Source: Treponema sp. (GTDB lineage Bacteria; Spirochaetota; Spirochaetia; Treponematales; Treponemataceae). Taken from it: 64,000 nucleotides of DNA. The notes below the pieces were generated by a model. That model was not told the origin of the DNA and made no database searches. It worked only from the letters and a program-made list of their open reading frames with translations. The translations under genes were made by a program, and so were the position numbers. The first letter of the stretch is position 1. Each line of letters opens with the position of its first letter. Of this stretch, positions 17,197-27,649 are shown one piece after another. The stretch lies in NCBI GenBank assembly GCA_022510865.1, contig JAFLSQ010000001.1:1-64000 (forward strand), read 5' to 3'.

Positions 17197-17790
17197 TTAT
17201 TTAGAATAATATTCAACAATAAGATTTTCTTTTACCGCGTAGTCAATGTCTGACCGAGCAGGCAAAGAGACAACCTTTCCAGTGAAATTTTCTGCATCAG
17301 ATTCAAGCCAGCCAGGAACAACTTTGTCTCCGTTCGCAAGAACAAGAGTTTTTATTCCAGAAGAGCGGCTTGCCTCTTTCAGAGCAATCACATCACCAAC
17401 TTTTATCAAGTATGATGGAATATCGACCTTCTTACCGTTCACAGTAATATGACCATGACTGACCATCTGCCTTGCCTGCTGGCGTGTTTTTGCGAATCCA
17501 AGGCGATAAACTACGTTGTCCAAACGTGACTCAAGCAGCTGAAGCAGAACCTCACCGGTTACTCCGGGCTTCTTTGTTGCCATCACATAGTATTTTCTGA
17601 ACTGCTTCTCCAGAATTCCATAAATGAAGCGGACTTTCTGCTTTTCGGTCAACTGAAGACCATACTCAGACTTTTTTGTCCTTCTTACTTCTTTCTGGTG
17701 TCTTTTTGATTCCTTCGTATATCCCATTACAACAGGATTTATACCCAAGGCTTTGCATCTCTTTAACAGAGGCTGTGTGCTTTTACCCAT
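17197..17790 (-). CDS. rpsD: 30S ribosomal protein uS4
   Basis: A 197-aa primary 16S rRNA-binding protein. The S4 RNA-binding domain is at about 90-155 (ESRLDNVVYRLGFAKTRQQA, SHGHITVNGKKVDIPSYLIK). The N-terminus has one Cys only, so it is the zinc-free form. The position between rpsK and rpoA is canonical. Confidence 0.97.
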   Translation of the reverse strand: MGKSTQPLLKRCKALGINPVVMGYTKESKRHQKEVRRTKKSEYGLQLTEKQKVRFIYGILEKQFRKYYVMATKKPGVTGEVLLQLLESRLDNVVYRLGFAKTRQQARQMVSHGHITVNGKKVDIPSYLIKVGDVIALKEASRSSGIKTLVLANGDKVVPGWLESDAENFTGKVVSLPARSDIDYAVKENLIVEYYSK

Positions 17791-17808
17791 AACGTATTCT
17801 CCTTAGAT

Positions 17809-18189
17809 TTACATGCGTCGAGTCTTACGAGGACGACAGCCATTGTGAGGAATTGGAGTAACATCAGAGATAGATTTTACTCGCAAGCCCGCAGCACCAA
17901 TTGAACGGATTGCGTTCTCGCGCCCCATTCCAGGTCCCTTTACAAATACGTGAACTTCACGCAAACCATAACTCGCGGCTTTCTGAAGCGCGCTTTCAGC
18001 CACAGACTGAGCGGCAAATGGAGTTGATTTTTTTGCTCCACGGAAACCCAGTCCGCCTGACGATGCCCATGCAAGAGCATTGCCCTTCAAATCCGTTACA
18101 GTTACGATAGTGTTATTGAACGTAGCCTGAATGTACACATTCCCTTCGTATACGCTCTTTTTTTCCTTTCGTTTTTTAGCGACAGCCAT
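17809..18189 (-). CDS. rpsK: 30S ribosomal protein uS11
   Basis: A 126-aa small-subunit platform protein. It has [20 protein letters not shown] and the C-terminal [17 protein letters not shown], whose Asn-Gly is the known isoaspartate site in the family. It lies 19 nt before rpsD and 14 nt after rpsM. Confidence 0.98.
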   Translation of the reverse strand: MAVAKKRKEKKSVYEGNVYIQATFNNTIVTVTDLKGNALAWASSGGLGFRGAKKSTPFAAQSVAESALQKAASYGLREVHVFVKGPGMGRENAIRSIGAAGLRVKSISDVTPIPHNGCRPRKTRRM

Positions 18190-18203
18190 TACTTATCCTC
18201 CGC

Positions 18204-18572
18204 CTATGCCTTCTTCTTATTAGCCACAGTCTTCTTTTTACCCTTGCGAGTACGTGCATTGGTACGAGTTCTCTGACCGCGCACCGGAAGACCCCTCTTG
18301 TGACGAAGACCACGATAGCATCCGATATCCATCAGACGCTTAAGATTAAGACCGATTTCTGAGCGAAGTCGTCCTTCTGTCTTGTAATTCGCATCGATGA
18401 TTTCACGGATTTTCGCCAACTCTTCCTGAGAAAGATCGTTTGCCATCTTCATAGGACTAATTTTGGCTTCTTCGCAGATTTTCTGTGCGGTTGCACGACC
18501 GATACCAAAAATATAAGTTAATGCGATGCCAACTTGTTTGTTTGGGATATCAACTCCCGCAATTCGAGCCAT
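18204..18572 (-). CDS. rpsM: 30S ribosomal protein uS13
   Basis: A 122-aa small-subunit head protein with [20 protein letters not shown], the helix-two-turn-helix [15 protein letters not shown], and a basic C-terminal tail ([20 protein letters not shown]) that contacts tRNA in the P site. It opens the alpha cluster after bL36. Confidence 0.98.
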   Translation of the reverse strand: MARIAGVDIPNKQVGIALTYIFGIGRATAQKICEEAKISPMKMANDLSQEELAKIREIIDANYKTEGRLRSEIGLNLKRLMDIGCYRGLRHKRGLPVRGQRTRTNARTRKGKKKTVANKKKA

Positions 18573-18582
18573 CTGTTTCTCC

Positions 18583-18696
18583 TTAGCCCTGTCTCTGCTT
18601 ATGTTTTGGATTTACACAAATAATACGGATAATTCCGTTTCTTTTGATAACCTTACATTTATCACAGATAGGTTTTACACTAGTTCGTACTTTCAT
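18583..18696 (-). CDS. rpmJ: 50S ribosomal protein bL36
   Basis: A 37-aa protein, [20 protein letters not shown] followed by [17 protein letters not shown]. Cys11, Cys14, Cys27 and His32 form the zinc site, so this is the zinc-containing form. It lies 10 nt upstream of rpsM. In many bacteria infA, map and adk separate it from secY; here it follows secY directly. Confidence 0.97.
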   Translation of the reverse strand: MKVRTSVKPICDKCKVIKRNGIIRIICVNPKHKQRQG

Positions 18697-18717
18697 AAAA
18701 GCCCCCATGAGAATATT

Positions 18718-18759
18718 CTACCGAATTATAGACACCTCGCAATGAGAGCAATTCGGTAG
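18718..18759 (-). other. 10-bp hairpin between secY and rpmJ
   Basis: CTACCGAATT (18718-18727) and AATTCGGTAG (18750-18759) form a perfect 10-bp stem with a 22-nt loop that contains a further 3-bp stem. No T tract follows on either strand, so it is more likely an RNA-processing, stabilising or protein-binding site than a terminator. The loop-proximal part also holds a minus-strand TATAAT (18730-18725). Confidence 0.5.
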
Positions 18760-18820
18760 GAGATAATATATCACATATTCCCAGCTCTTTTCTACTGCTA
18801 ATTCACGAAAATTTATCAAA

Positions 18821-20155
18821 TTATAAACTTCGTGACCTGATTTTGCCCTTCTTCGTAAGACCATCGTGATGGTGCATCTTCAGAAGCGCCTCAACCTGGC
18901 TCATTGTGTCCAGATCCACACCAATCATAATGATGAGTGAGGTTCCGCCCATAAGCTGGCTTATTGACTGCGGAAATCCAAACAATTTCTGCACGATTGT
19001 CGGGATAATCGCAATAAGCGCAAGGAACAACGCACCAGGTAATATAAGCCTGTTTAATATTTTTGTCAGATATTCTTCTGTTTTATCTGTTCGCACACCC
19101 GGAATGGAGCCGCCGTTTTCACGGATGTTCTTTGCAATCTCTGTGGGGTTCAGTGTTACCTGTGTGTAGAAGTATGCAAAGAAGATAATAAGAACAACCA
19201 ACAATATATTGTACCATAAACCATTGGGAGTAAGAACCCGCGCGACCGAGCTTATCCATCTTGCGGAATTCTGACCCTGTGCAAATGTCTGAGCAACTGT
19301 CAGTGGCAACGTGAGGATAGAAGAAGCGAAGATGAGAGGGATTACGTTGGAAGAATTGACTTTGAACGGAATATATGTGCTCTGTCCGCCGTACATTTTT
19401 CTTCCCACCACGCGCTTTGCGTAGTGAACCGGAATCTTTCTCTGCCCGGACTCCTCATAAATCACCAAGGCAATGATTGCTATGAACATTATGACAACCA
19501 AGATGACAAATACAAGCTGAACCTCGCCAGTGCCCACTTTCTGAGCCAACTCAACGATGGCATTAGGCAAGCGAGCCACAATACCTGCAAAAATCATCAT
19601 GGAGACACCGTTTCCAATACCACGCGCTGTAATCTGATCACCGAGCCAAACGGTAATCATCGCTCCGGTTGTGACTGTCAGCATGAAAAGCGCCCGGAAA
19701 GCCGCTTTGTTCTCAAGGACAATACAACCAGGAATGCTGTTAGCATAAACAGACATACCCCAGGCCTGAATGATACAGACGACGATTGTTCCTACACGAG
19801 TGTACTGAGCAATCTTTCTTTGTCCGCCATCCTCCTGGGACAGTCTTTTTAGCGATGGGAAAATGATCACAGCAAGCTGCATAATAATCTGCATAGAAAT
19901 GAAGGGCATGACTCCCAGCATGAACACCGAGAAGTTTGAGAATGCCCCTCCAACGAAGAAGTCCATGTAACTAGCAAACGCATTGTTGTTCTGTGCAGCT
20001 AAATCGTCAAAGTATTTAATAAGCACGTTCGCATCAATTCCTGGAACTGTGAGCACACTTCCCAGACGGAAAACGGCCAGAATCAGGAATGTAAAGAACA
20101 AACGCTCCCTTATTTCTTTTACTTTAAACATATTTACAATTGGATTGCCTGCCAT
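18821..20155 (-). CDS. secY: preprotein translocase subunit SecY
   Basis: A 444-aa inner-membrane channel with ten predicted transmembrane segments. Family signatures include VPGIDANVL, FFVGGAFSNFSVFMLGVMPF and a C-terminal cytoplasmic tail (HHDGLTKKGKIRSR). It closes the spc cluster after rplO. Together with secE (43.1 kb) it forms the Sec translocon that exports the many lipoproteins in this window. Confidence 0.98.
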   Translation of the reverse strand: MAGNPIVNMFKVKEIRERLFFTFLILAVFRLGSVLTVPGIDANVLIKYFDDLAAQNNNAFASYMDFFVGGAFSNFSVFMLGVMPFISMQIIMQLAVIIFPSLKRLSQEDGGQRKIAQYTRVGTIVVCIIQAWGMSVYANSIPGCIVLENKAAFRALFMLTVTTGAMITVWLGDQITARGIGNGVSMMIFAGIVARLPNAIVELAQKVGTGEVQLVFVILVVIMFIAIIALVIYEESGQRKIPVHYAKRVVGRKMYGGQSTYIPFKVNSSNVIPLIFASSILTLPLTVAQTFAQGQNSARWISSVARVLTPNGLWYNILLVVLIIFFAYFYTQVTLNPTEIAKNIRENGGSIPGVRTDKTEEYLTKILNRLILPGALFLALIAIIPTIVQKLFGFPQSISQLMGGTSLIIMIGVDLDTMSQVEALLKMHHHDGLTKKGKIRSRSL

Positions 20156-20168
20156 GTTCTACTCCGCC

Positions 20169-20639
20169 CTACTCTGCTTTCTCTGACGTTTTTACAGTTC
20201 CGCCGGCTTTTTCAATCTTGGCTTTGGCAGATTCAGAAACCTTGTTCACATCAACAGTCAGTTTCTTTGTAATCTCACCATCACCAAGGATTTTCACAAG
20301 CACATCGGCTTTCTTAGAGATGAAGCCTTTTGCGGCAAGCGACGCTCTGTCAACGGTATCGCCATCATTGAATTTTGTCTCAAGCTGGCTCACGTTCACG
20401 CAAACATACTCTTTCTTAAAAGGATAGTTTGAGAATCCCCGTCTTGCAATGCGCCTGTAAAGAGGCATCTGACCTCCCTCAAATCCAACATAAGGAACTG
20501 AGCTTCCAGTGCGTGACTGCTGACCTTTATTACCCTTGCCGGCTGTCGTGCCCAATCCAGAAGATGAGCCGCGTCCGACACGCTTCGGTTTTTTATTAGC
20601 ACCCCGAGGAGCACTCAGAATCGGATTGTACTCTGCCAT
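20169..20639 (-). CDS. rplO: 50S ribosomal protein uL15
   Basis: A 156-aa large-subunit protein with the glycine/arginine-rich N-terminus (GANKKPKRVGRGSSSGLG, GNKGQQSRTG) that threads into 23S rRNA. The start at 20639 is set by GAGGAG 8 nt upstream. It begins one base after the rpmD stop codon. Confidence 0.97.
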   Translation of the reverse strand: MAEYNPILSAPRGANKKPKRVGRGSSSGLGTTAGKGNKGQQSRTGSSVPYVGFEGGQMPLYRRIARRGFSNYPFKKEYVCVNVSQLETKFNDGDTVDRASLAAKGFISKKADVLVKILGDGEITKKLTVDVNKVSESAKAKIEKAGGTVKTSEKAE

Positions 20640-20640
20640 T

Positions 20641-20829
20641 TTAAATCTCCTCAACTTTTACCAAATGAGCGACCGCCGCAACCATTCCGCGAACAGACTC
20701 GTTGTCCGGAAGGATATTGGAAGAAGAAATCTTCCCAAGTCCCAGACTTCTGACTGTCGCGACCTTGGCCGGCTTCTGTCCGATTACACTTCTAATTAAC
20801 GTAACTTTCAACTGTTTTGTCTTAGCCAT
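20641..20829 (-). CDS. rpmD: 50S ribosomal protein uL30
   Basis: A 62-aa large-subunit protein starting MAKTKQLKVTLIRSVIGQKP, followed by the conserved TVRSLGLGKI. It sits between rpsE and rplO; the start is ATG at 20829, with a tandem ATG just before it that overlaps the rpsE end. Confidence 0.95.
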   Translation of the reverse strand: MAKTKQLKVTLIRSVIGQKPAKVATVRSLGLGKISSSNILPDNESVRGMVAAVAHLVKVEEI

Positions 20830-20831
20830 CA

Positions 20832-21347
20832 TTAACCCCACAATTCATCCAGAGTTTTACCTCTGTTGGCGGCAACTTTCTTTGCGTCCATAAGCTTTGA
20901 GATTGCATCGAACGTCGCACGAACAACGTTGATTGCGGAGTTAGACCCCAAAGACTTGGACTGAACGTTTGTTGCGCCCGCCGCATCCATAATCGCACGA
21001 ACTGTACCACCGGCAATAATACCAGTACCGGAACAAGCCGGCTTAAGGAGCACTTCCGAGCTCTTGTATTTACCGATTATCTCATGCGGCAATGTACCGT
21101 TTTTCATCGGAACGACCACAAGATTTCTCTTTGCGCGATCAATACTTTTTTTGATAGCCTCAGACACATCGTTGGCTTTGCCAAGTCCATATCCAACGCG
21201 CCCTTTTCCATCACCCACAACTGTAAGCGCAGAGAAAGACATTCGGCGTCCGCCCTTCACAGTCTTGCATGTCCTGTTAAGCGTAACGAGCTTCTCAACA
21301 AACTCTTTCTCTCTTGGCTCTTTATCAAAGTTTTTCTGATGTTCCAT
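20832..21347 (-). CDS. rpsE: 30S ribosomal protein uS5
   Basis: A 171-aa small-subunit protein with the double-stranded RNA-binding-like N-terminal domain (FVEKLVTLNRTCKTVKGGRR, VVGDGKGRVGYGLGKA) and the C-terminal domain (GTGIIAGGTVRAIMDAAG). The loop that carries spectinomycin-resistance changes in other bacteria (KGGRRMSF) looks wild type. Confidence 0.98.
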   Translation of the reverse strand: MEHQKNFDKEPREKEFVEKLVTLNRTCKTVKGGRRMSFSALTVVGDGKGRVGYGLGKANDVSEAIKKSIDRAKRNLVVVPMKNGTLPHEIIGKYKSSEVLLKPACSGTGIIAGGTVRAIMDAAGATNVQSKSLGSNSAINVVRATFDAISKLMDAKKVAANRGKTLDELWG

Positions 21348-21355
21348 AATAACTC

Positions 21356-21718
21356 CTAGAATTCGATACCAGCTTTACGGGCACCATCAGCGAAAGCTTT
21401 CACAACCCCATGGTACAAGTAACCATTTCTGTCAAAAACGACTTTGGCGATTTTTTTCTCCTTAAGTCGCTCTCCAAAAGCCTCACCAAGTTTTGCGGCA
21501 CCCTCCACAGTCGGACGGATTGTCGAAAACTCTTTTTCCAAAGTTGAGATTGAAGCTAAGGTTCTGCCCACAGTATCATCAACCACCTGAACCGAAAGAT
21601 TCCTGTTAGAACGAGTGATTGTCATCCTCGGTCTCTCAGGAGTTCCTGAAACAGTCTTTCTGATATGAATTTTTCTGTGCAGGCGTCTTCTGTCTTTATC
21701 GTTCATTTTTTTCAACAT
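21356..21718 (-). CDS. rplR: 50S ribosomal protein uL18
   Basis: A 120-aa 5S rRNA-binding protein with [20 protein letters not shown] and the closing [27 protein letters not shown] precedes the ATG at 21718. Order between rplF and rpsE is canonical. Confidence 0.97.
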   Translation of the reverse strand: MLKKMNDKDRRRLHRKIHIRKTVSGTPERPRMTITRSNRNLSVQVVDDTVGRTLASISTLEKEFSTIRPTVEGAAKLGEAFGERLKEKKIAKVVFDRNGYLYHGVVKAFADGARKAGIEF

Positions 21719-21729
21719 ATAGCTTCACC

Positions 21730-22269
21730 TTATTTAACACCAGTCTTACCGACTTTACGTCTGATAACTTCTGTCTCATAGCGAATTCCCTTTCCTTTAT
21801 ATGGCTCGGGTTTGCGCAACTTACGAATCTGAGAACTGAATTCTCCAACCAACTGCTTGTCGATGCCTGAAACTGTAAGCTTTCCGTCAGGAGTCGCAAC
21901 AACCGTAATTCCATCCGGAATGATTGCAATATAATCACTTGAGTAGCCCAAGTTCATCACAAGCTCTTTGCCTTTTACTTCCGCACGATAACCGACACCA
22001 GTGATTACGAGAGTCTTGGAAAATCCCTCTGAGACACCCTTAACCATGTTGTTGATGAGGCTTCTGTAAAGTCCGTGATAAGCGTTTGTCTGCTTAGCAT
22101 CGTCCTTTGCCGTAAGAATCACCTCTGATCCCTCAACCTTGATGTCAATCTCATTGTGATATGACTGCTTAAGCTCTCCTTTCGGACCTTTTACAGTCAC
22201 AACACCATCAGCGACCGTCACATTCACACCTGCCGGAACAGCGACAGGAAGTTTACCTACTTTAGACAT
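21730..22269 (-). CDS. rplF: 50S ribosomal protein uL6
   Basis: A 179-aa large-subunit protein built of two similar domains. It shows [16 protein letters not shown] at the N-terminus and the conserved C-terminal [20 protein letters not shown] that contacts 23S rRNA near the sarcin-ricin loop. Confidence 0.98.
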   Translation of the reverse strand: MSKVGKLPVAVPAGVNVTVADGVVTVKGPKGELKQSYHNEIDIKVEGSEVILTAKDDAKQTNAYHGLYRSLINNMVKGVSEGFSKTLVITGVGYRAEVKGKELVMNLGYSSDYIAIIPDGITVVATPDGKLTVSGIDKQLVGEFSSQIRKLRKPEPYKGKGIRYETEVIRRKVGKTGVK

Positions 22270-22284
22270 ACTTTCTGCCTCCTA

Positions 22285-22683
22285 TTACCAGATTGTGCAA
22301 ACCAATTCGCCGCCGACCATCTTTTCTTTTGCTTTCTTTCCGGTTGTGACACCAGCAGAAGTAGAAACGATGATTGTGCCGTAGCCGTTATAAACGCGCG
22401 GCAAATCTTTATAGCCAGAATATACACGGCGACCCGGTGTAGAAATCTTCTTGACACCATGAATTACCGGATTATTCTCATCATCATACTTCAAGAAAAT
22501 ACGAAGCGTGTTTTTTCCGTCTTCCTGAACTTTTTTGAAATTCTTGATGTATCCCTCTGTCTTCATAATCTTGACGATTTCAAGCTTGAGCTTTGAAGCG
22601 GGAACATCGACTTTCTCGTGGCGGGCCATAGCCGCATTACGAACCTTTGTGAGCATATCTGCTACTGGATCTGATGCACTCAT
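22285..22683 (-). CDS. rpsH: 30S ribosomal protein uS8
   Basis: A 132-aa 16S rRNA-binding protein with [13 protein letters not shown] at the N-terminus and the conserved C-terminal [20 protein letters not shown]. In E. coli S8 also represses the spc operon by binding the mRNA near rplX-rplE; whether that holds here is not visible. Confidence 0.98.
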   Translation of the reverse strand: MSASDPVADMLTKVRNAAMARHEKVDVPASKLKLEIVKIMKTEGYIKNFKKVQEDGKNTLRIFLKYDDENNPVIHGVKKISTPGRRVYSGYKDLPRVYNGYGTIIVSTSAGVTTGKKAKEKMVGGELVCTIW

Positions 22684-22692
22684 TTCTATCTC

Positions 22693-22878
22693 CTACCAAC
22701 TGGATTTTGTCACGCCAGGAAGCTGACCTTCACTTGCCAATTTGCGGAAGCAGATTCGACACATCTTGAACTTTCGCAAATATCCTCGTGGACGTCCGCA
22801 AATCTGACAGCGGTTATACTGTCTTGTCTCATATTTAGGTTTGCGGGCTGCTTTAATTATCATTGATTTCTTTGCCAT
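22693..22878 (-). CDS. rpsN: 30S ribosomal protein uS14, zinc (type Z) form
   Basis: A 61-aa short uS14 with two CxxC pairs (CQIC and CRIC) that bind zinc, the form found in many Gram-positive bacteria and spirochaetes. It ends with [11 protein letters not shown] as usual. It is placed between rplE and rpsH. Confidence 0.98.
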   Translation of the reverse strand: MAKKSMIIKAARKPKYETRQYNRCQICGRPRGYLRKFKMCRICFRKLASEGQLPGVTKSSW

Positions 22879-22885
22879 ACTTCAC

Positions 22886-23437
22886 CTACTTGCGGAAAGG
22901 CATATTGAACTTAGTAAGAAGTGCCTTTGCCTCAGCGTCGGTTTGTGCACTTGTTACAAAAGTGATATTCATACCTGCAACTTTCACAATTTTGTCAAAG
23001 TCGATTTCCGGGAATATCAGCTGCTCAGTAACACCAACAGAGAAATTTCCGTGACCATCAAAACCAGTCGCCTTGATTCCGCGGAAATCCTTAATACGCG
23101 GGAATGCGATATTGATGAGCCTGTCAAGGAACTCATACATAATATCGCCGCGCAATGTCACCATTGCTCCTATCTCATTGCCCTCACGCAGCTTGAAGTT
23201 AGCGATACTCTTTTTTGCCTTTGTTTTAACAGCCTTCTGACCTGTAATCTGAGTTAAGTCAGCAACTGCGGCATCAAGGAGTTTCTTATTTGTGAGAGCT
23301 TCACCAACACCCATGCTTACAACAATCTTCTTAATTGCAGGAATCTGCATAGGAGTTGTGTAATTGAACTCTTTTGTAAGAGCCGGTGCGATTTCGTCTT
23401 TATAGACTTTCTTAAGCCGAGGTACGTAATTTTCCAT
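22886..23437 (-). CDS. rplE: 50S ribosomal protein uL5
   Basis: A 183-aa 5S rRNA-binding protein ([40 protein letters not shown]). The start at 23437 overlaps the rplX stop as TAATG, so it is translationally coupled; an upstream in-frame ATG at 23455 falls inside rplX and is less likely. Confidence 0.97.
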   Translation of the reverse strand: MENYVPRLKKVYKDEIAPALTKEFNYTTPMQIPAIKKIVVSMGVGEALTNKKLLDAAVADLTQITGQKAVKTKAKKSIANFKLREGNEIGAMVTLRGDIMYEFLDRLINIAFPRIKDFRGIKATGFDGHGNFSVGVTEQLIFPEIDFDKIVKVAGMNITFVTSAQTDAEAKALLTKFNMPFRK

Positions 23438-23754
23438 TACAGAACATCTCCACATTTACGGCAAACGCGAAGTTTCTTGTCGCCGTCGAATTTGTAACCG
23501 ATTCTTGTAGCACCGCATTTTTTGCACACGATAGCCACGTTTGAAACATTAAGAGGAGCCTCAATCTCGACAATACCGCCTTGATCCTGCTGACTCTTTT
23601 TTTTCATCGCTTTTTTGACAATGTTCACGCCAGATACAACAACAGCGTCCTTTTTATGAAGCACACTGATGATTTCTCCGCGCTTTCCTTTGTCCTTGCC
23701 GGCAATCACCTGCACATTGTCGCCCTTGCGGATTTTGAACTTCTTTCTTTCCAT
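23437..23754 (-). CDS. rplX: 50S ribosomal protein uL24
   Basis: A 105-aa assembly-initiating large-subunit protein. It has a KOW motif ([20 protein letters not shown]) and a C-terminal zinc-ribbon-like half with CKKC and CRKC that is common in this family. Confidence 0.97.
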   Translation of the reverse strand: MERKKFKIRKGDNVQVIAGKDKGKRGEIISVLHKKDAVVVSGVNIVKKAMKKKSQQDQGGIVEIEAPLNVSNVAIVCKKCGATRIGYKFDGDKKLRVCRKCGDVL

Positions 23755-23766
23755 TCCAACTTCTCC

Positions 23767-24135
23767 TTAAAGAACCTCTGGAGCAAGAGATACGATTTTC
23801 ATAAAGTCCATATCACGAAGCTCACGAGCCACAGGTCCGAAGATGCGCTTTCCTTTCGGATTCTTGTTGTCGTCAACAATAACGCAAGCGTTATCATCAA
23901 AACGAATGTAAGTTCCGTCCGGACGGCGGTATTCCTTTGCCTGGCGCACAATCACCGCTCTCTCAATCGTTCCTTTTTTGATTGTTGAGGTAGGGATTGC
24001 ATCCTTAATCGCAACAACCACAATGTCGCCGATACCGGCATATCTGCGGTGTGAGCCGCCGATAACCTTGATACACTGAGCAATTTTTGCTCCAGAGTTA
24101 TCAGCAACTTTCATACAAGTCTGCATCTGAATCAT
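23767..24135 (-). CDS. rplN: 50S ribosomal protein uL14
   Basis: A 122-aa large-subunit protein ([59 protein letters not shown]). It has family length and lies between rpsQ and rplX. Confidence 0.98.
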   Translation of the reverse strand: MIQMQTCMKVADNSGAKIAQCIKVIGGSHRRYAGIGDIVVVAIKDAIPTSTIKKGTIERAVIVRQAKEYRRPDGTYIRFDDNACVIVDDNKNPKGKRIFGPVARELRDMDFMKIVSLAPEVL

Positions 24136-24153
24136 AATTCTTAACTCCTTCGC

Positions 24154-24429
24154 TTATCTCGCTCTCTCAACAATCTCTGCAAGACGCCAGCATTTGTGCT
24201 TGCTGAGCGGCCTGCATTCAACAATCCGAACTGTATCACCGATATGGGCATCATTATTCTCATCATGCGCCATATACTTCTTAGTTCTTGTAACATACTT
24301 CTTATAAAGCCTGTCCATCTTTTTCGTCGTGATTGTCACAACAACGGTTTTGTCCATCTTGTCGCTGGTGACAAGACCAACGAACGAACGCTTAGACGGC
24401 TTTGCAGTCTGAACAGTTTTCTCTTCCAC
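24154..24429 (-). CDS. rpsQ: 30S ribosomal protein uS17
   Basis: A 91-aa 16S rRNA-binding OB-fold protein ([38 protein letters not shown]). Its order is canonical after rpmC. Confidence 0.97.
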   Translation of the reverse strand: MEEKTVQTAKPSKRSFVGLVTSDKMDKTVVVTITTKKMDRLYKKYVTRTKKYMAHDENNDAHIGDTVRIVECRPLSKHKCWRLAEIVERAR

Positions 24430-24439
24430 GGTTCAGCTC

Positions 24440-24652
24440 CTATTTATTTTCTCCGGCAAGTTCTTTCTGCCGGATGAACGTATTCAGACGCGCGATTTCA
24501 CGGCGCATTGTACGTTTTTGCAGTGGGTTGTCTACATGAGAAATAACCATTTTGAAACGGAAATCCATGTACTCTCTTTTAAGCTCATCACGTTTTGCAA
24601 CTAGTTCTTTGTAAGACAGTTCTTTATCGTTCTTTTTCTTTGAATCAGCCAT
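24440..24652 (-). CDS. rpmC: 50S ribosomal protein uL29
   Basis: A 70-aa helical-hairpin protein near the peptide exit tunnel (YKELVAKRDELKREYMDFRF; RREIARLNTFIRQKE). It lies 11 nt after rplP. Confidence 0.96.
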   Translation of the reverse strand: MADSKKKNDKELSYKELVAKRDELKREYMDFRFKMVISHVDNPLQKRTMRREIARLNTFIRQKELAGENK

Positions 24653-24662
24653 CTTATTCCTC

Positions 24663-25082
24663 CTAGTCCTGTGTCGGCTTATAGGCGATTTTTGTTTTTA
24701 CTGGCAGTTTGTGCCCCGCAAGCTCAAGCGCTCTGTGCGCAAGCTTGAGATCCACACCGTCAATCTCAAACAAAATCATACCGGGTTTGATAACGGCAGC
24801 CCAGTGATCCGGAGCACCTTTACCTTTACCCATTCGAACTTCTGCCGGTTTCTTTGTAATCGGCTTGTCCGGGAAAACGCGAATCCACACTTTTCCCTTT
24901 CGCTCAAGCTTACGATTGATAGCAACACGGGCAGCCTCAATCACACGTGCATCAAGCCATGTCGGCTCCATAGCAACAAGCGCAATCTGACCAAAGTCAA
25001 TATAATTGTCTCGCGTAGCGTTGCCTTTCTCATGGCCACGCTGAACCTTACGGTGAATTACTCTTTTTGGACTAAGTGGCAT
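24663..25082 (-). CDS. rplP: 50S ribosomal protein uL16
   Basis: A 139-aa large-subunit protein organising tRNA binding sites ([53 protein letters not shown]). It follows rpsC by 3 nt. Confidence 0.97.
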   Translation of the reverse strand: MPLSPKRVIHRKVQRGHEKGNATRDNYIDFGQIALVAMEPTWLDARVIEAARVAINRKLERKGKVWIRVFPDKPITKKPAEVRMGKGKGAPDHWAAVIKPGMILFEIDGVDLKLAHRALELAGHKLPVKTKIAYKPTQD

Positions 25083-25085
25083 TTT

Positions 25086-25835
25086 CTAACTCCTTGCCTT
25101 TCTAGCAGGTTCAGACCCCTCAGCCTTATCCTGTGAAGTACCCTGACGTGCAGGCCGTCTCGGTTTTTTCACAAGCTGACCAGCATCCTCATTATTATCA
25201 ACGCCATAATTCATGCCGTTGTACACCCACACCTTAATACCGATTTTTCCGTATGTAGTCAAAGCCTCATAAGTTCCATAATCGATATCAGCCCGGAATG
25301 TATGAAGAGGCACCCGACCTTCCTTGTGCTCTTCTGTGCGGCTCATATCTGCGCCACCAAGACGACCACTGAGGCGAACCTTTACACCCTGTGCACCGGC
25401 GCGCATCGCATTGCTCACCGCCTGCTTCATAGCCTTGCGGAATGAGCCACGGCCAACAAGCTGCCGCCCGATGTTCTGCGCAATCAGACTAGCGTTCAAA
25501 TCAGCTCTCTTAATCTCTTTTATCTTAATCTGAACTTTCTTTGTCAGCTGTTTCTGAATGTCAGCGGTAATCTTTTCGATTGACGCGCCTTTCACGCCGA
25601 TAATCACACCTGGCCGGGCAGTATGAATGACGATTGTGACACGCTGTGGATGGCGCACAATCTCAATCTCTGCTATATCGGCATTCTTGCATTCCGGAAG
25701 CTCAGAAATCATCTTTCTGATTTTGATGTCTTCAAGAACCAGATCCGCATACTCACGCGGGTCTGCATACCAGCGTGACTGCCATGTTTTGTTCACGCCT
25801 AAGCGCAAACCAATCGGATTAACTTTCTGTCCCAC
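25086..25835 (-). CDS. rpsC: 30S ribosomal protein uS3
   Basis: A 249-aa mRNA-entry-channel protein starting (M)[17 protein letters not shown]. It has a KH domain ([20 protein letters not shown]) and the S3 C-terminal domain ([20 protein letters not shown]). The start is taken as GTG at 25835 because it matches the family N-terminus, GGCGGGGG lies upstream, and it falls one base after the rplV stop; the in-frame ATG at 25859 lies inside rplV. Confidence 0.95.
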   Translation of the reverse strand: MGQKVNPIGLRLGVNKTWQSRWYADPREYADLVLEDIKIRKMISELPECKNADIAEIEIVRHPQRVTIVIHTARPGVIIGVKGASIEKITADIQKQLTKKVQIKIKEIKRADLNASLIAQNIGRQLVGRGSFRKAMKQAVSNAMRAGAQGVKVRLSGRLGGADMSRTEEHKEGRVPLHTFRADIDYGTYEALTTYGKIGIKVWVYNGMNYGVDNNEDAGQLVKKPRRPARQGTSQDKAEGSEPARKARS

Positions 25836-25836
25836 T

Positions 25837-26193
25837 TTATTCCCCCGCCTTCTCGTCAACGATGACGGTAATATGACACATACGCTTCACAAGCTGGTCT
25901 GCACGGCCACGCGCACGGAACCAAACTCTTTTCAGTCTTGGACCTTCGTCAATCCTGATTTCCTTGACGTACAGCATATCCTCATCCAGCTTGCTGTTGG
26001 CATACAGAGCGTTTGCCGCGGCTGACTTCAAAGTTGAGCTGATCAACCTTGCGCCTTTCTGCGGCATATTTGCCAGAATAGCCACCGCTTCAGTATAGGA
26101 CTTCTGATTGATTACGCGAGCAACCGGACGAACCTTTGTTGGTGACGCAATCAGGAATTTTGTAGTGGCTACATAACCTTTTTTCTCAGCCAT
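25837..26193 (-). CDS. rplV: 50S ribosomal protein uL22
   Basis: A 118-aa exit-tunnel protein ([60 protein letters not shown]). GGTGG precedes the ATG at 26193. The beta-hairpin region looks wild type for macrolide sensitivity. Confidence 0.97.
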   Translation of the reverse strand: MAEKKGYVATTKFLIASPTKVRPVARVINQKSYTEAVAILANMPQKGARLISSTLKSAAANALYANSKLDEDMLYVKEIRIDEGPRLKRVWFRARGRADQLVKRMCHITVIVDEKAGE

Positions 26194-26207
26194 AATATCC
26201 ACCTGCA

Positions 26208-26492
26208 TTATTTGCCTTTTCCGGCAGTTTTATCTGAACCACCATGGCCATGATATGTACGAGTCGGAGCGAATTCGCCGAGTTTGTGACCGACGAGGTT
26301 CTCTGTAATGTACACAGGAATCCATGATTTACCGTTATACACAGAGATAGTGTTTCCGACCATCTCCGGGATTATTGTTGAGCAGCGAGAATATGTTTTA
26401 ATCATCTTCTTGTCTGCCTCTTTGTTCATTGCCTGAACCTTTTTGTAAAGCGATTTCTCTACAAAAGGTCCTTTTTTAACAGATCTTGACAC
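26208..26492 (-). CDS. rpsS: 30S ribosomal protein uS19
   Basis: A 94-aa small-subunit head protein ([60 protein letters not shown]). Family length. Confidence 0.98.
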   Translation of the reverse strand: MSRSVKKGPFVEKSLYKKVQAMNKEADKKMIKTYSRCSTIIPEMVGNTISVYNGKSWIPVYITENLVGHKLGEFAPTRTYHGHGGSDKTAGKGK

Positions 26493-26509
26493 GATTATCT
26501 CCTCTGCAA

Positions 26510-27337
26510 CTATTTCTTCTTACGACGGCTAACAATAAACTTGCTAGAAGTCTTTCTTTTGTTGCGTGTCTGGTAACCTTTACAAGGCTGTCCCCACGGA
26601 GTGACAGGGTTGCGACCCTTACCAGCACCTTCACCACCACCAAGCGGATGATCAACAGGGTTCATAGCCATACCGCGAACTGTCGGACGAACGCCCATCC
26701 AGCGTCTATGACCTGCCTTACCAAGCTTAACGTTCATGTGCTCCTCATTTCCCACAACACCGATTGTAGCGTAGCACTTTCCGTTAATCTTTCTCATTTC
26801 ACTTGAAGGTAAGCGAACGATAACATAATCACCTTCGCGACCTGTAATCATTGCGCTCGCACCAGCGGAGCGAACAAGCTGACCGCCCTGCCCCAATGTA
26901 AGCTCAATGTTATGAACAGTGAAACCAACTGGAATTGCGTTCAAAGGAAGCGCATTTCCAACTGTCGGAGCCGCAGTATCGCCGGACATAATTTTCTGTC
27001 CCACCTGCAACCCCTTAGGAGCGATGATATAACGTTTATCACCGTCCGCATAAAAAACCAAAGCGATGTTCGCACTCCTGTTCGGATCATACTCGATGGT
27101 CTTTACAGTTCCAGGAATGCCGTGCTTATCACGCTTAAAATCTATATCACGATAGCGTCTCTTGTGTCCGCCACCTTTGTGACGCACAGAAATCCGGCCG
27201 CCAGCACCGCGTCCGGCATGAGATTTGCGACCTGACACCAAAGTTTTCTCGGGTCTATCGGTTGTCAGTTCATCGCGACGCAAGTCTACACGTCCGCGTG
27301 TACCTGCTGTTATTGGCTTATATACTTTCAGAGCCAT
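26510..27337 (-). CDS. rplB: 50S ribosomal protein uL2
   Basis: A 275-aa rRNA-binding protein close to the peptidyl-transferase centre. Conserved parts include [20 protein letters not shown] and the C-terminal [20 protein letters not shown] with the essential His. It lies between rplW and rpsS. Confidence 0.98.
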   Translation of the reverse strand: MALKVYKPITAGTRGRVDLRRDELTTDRPEKTLVSGRKSHAGRGAGGRISVRHKGGGHKRRYRDIDFKRDKHGIPGTVKTIEYDPNRSANIALVFYADGDKRYIIAPKGLQVGQKIMSGDTAAPTVGNALPLNAIPVGFTVHNIELTLGQGGQLVRSAGASAMITGREGDYVIVRLPSSEMRKINGKCYATIGVVGNEEHMNVKLGKAGHRRWMGVRPTVRGMAMNPVDHPLGGGEGAGKGRNPVTPWGQPCKGYQTRNKRKTSSKFIVSRRKKK

Positions 27338-27364
27338 TTTCTATCCCCTTAATCTCTACCAGTC

Positions 27365-27649
27365 TCAGACACCTTCAAAGGCTGCGATTGTCTCGCCTTC
27401 GGCGATGCGCACAATAGCCTTTTTATAAGATGCCGTGCGACCGGGTCTACCACGAAGTCGTTTCACTTTGCCAAGCACGTTAACCGTCGTGCAACCAATC
27501 ACTTTTACCTTAAACAGGCGTGTCACCGCCTCTTTAATCTGAGTTTTTGTCGCATCCGGATGAACAACAAACACGTATTTGTTCTGCTCGCGCAACATAT
27601 TGGCCTTTTCCGAAACAACAGGCTTAATAAGAATATCTTCGTAATTCAT
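27365..27649 (-). CDS. rplW: 50S ribosomal protein uL23
   Basis: A 94-aa protein at the exit-tunnel mouth that docks trigger factor and SRP (DILIKPVVSEKANML; VNVLGKVKRLRGRPGRTASY). The start overlaps the rplD stop by one base (TAATG). Confidence 0.97.
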   Translation of the reverse strand: MNYEDILIKPVVSEKANMLREQNKYVFVVHPDATKTQIKEAVTRLFKVKVIGCTTVNVLGKVKRLRGRPGRTASYKKAIVRIAEGETIAAFEGV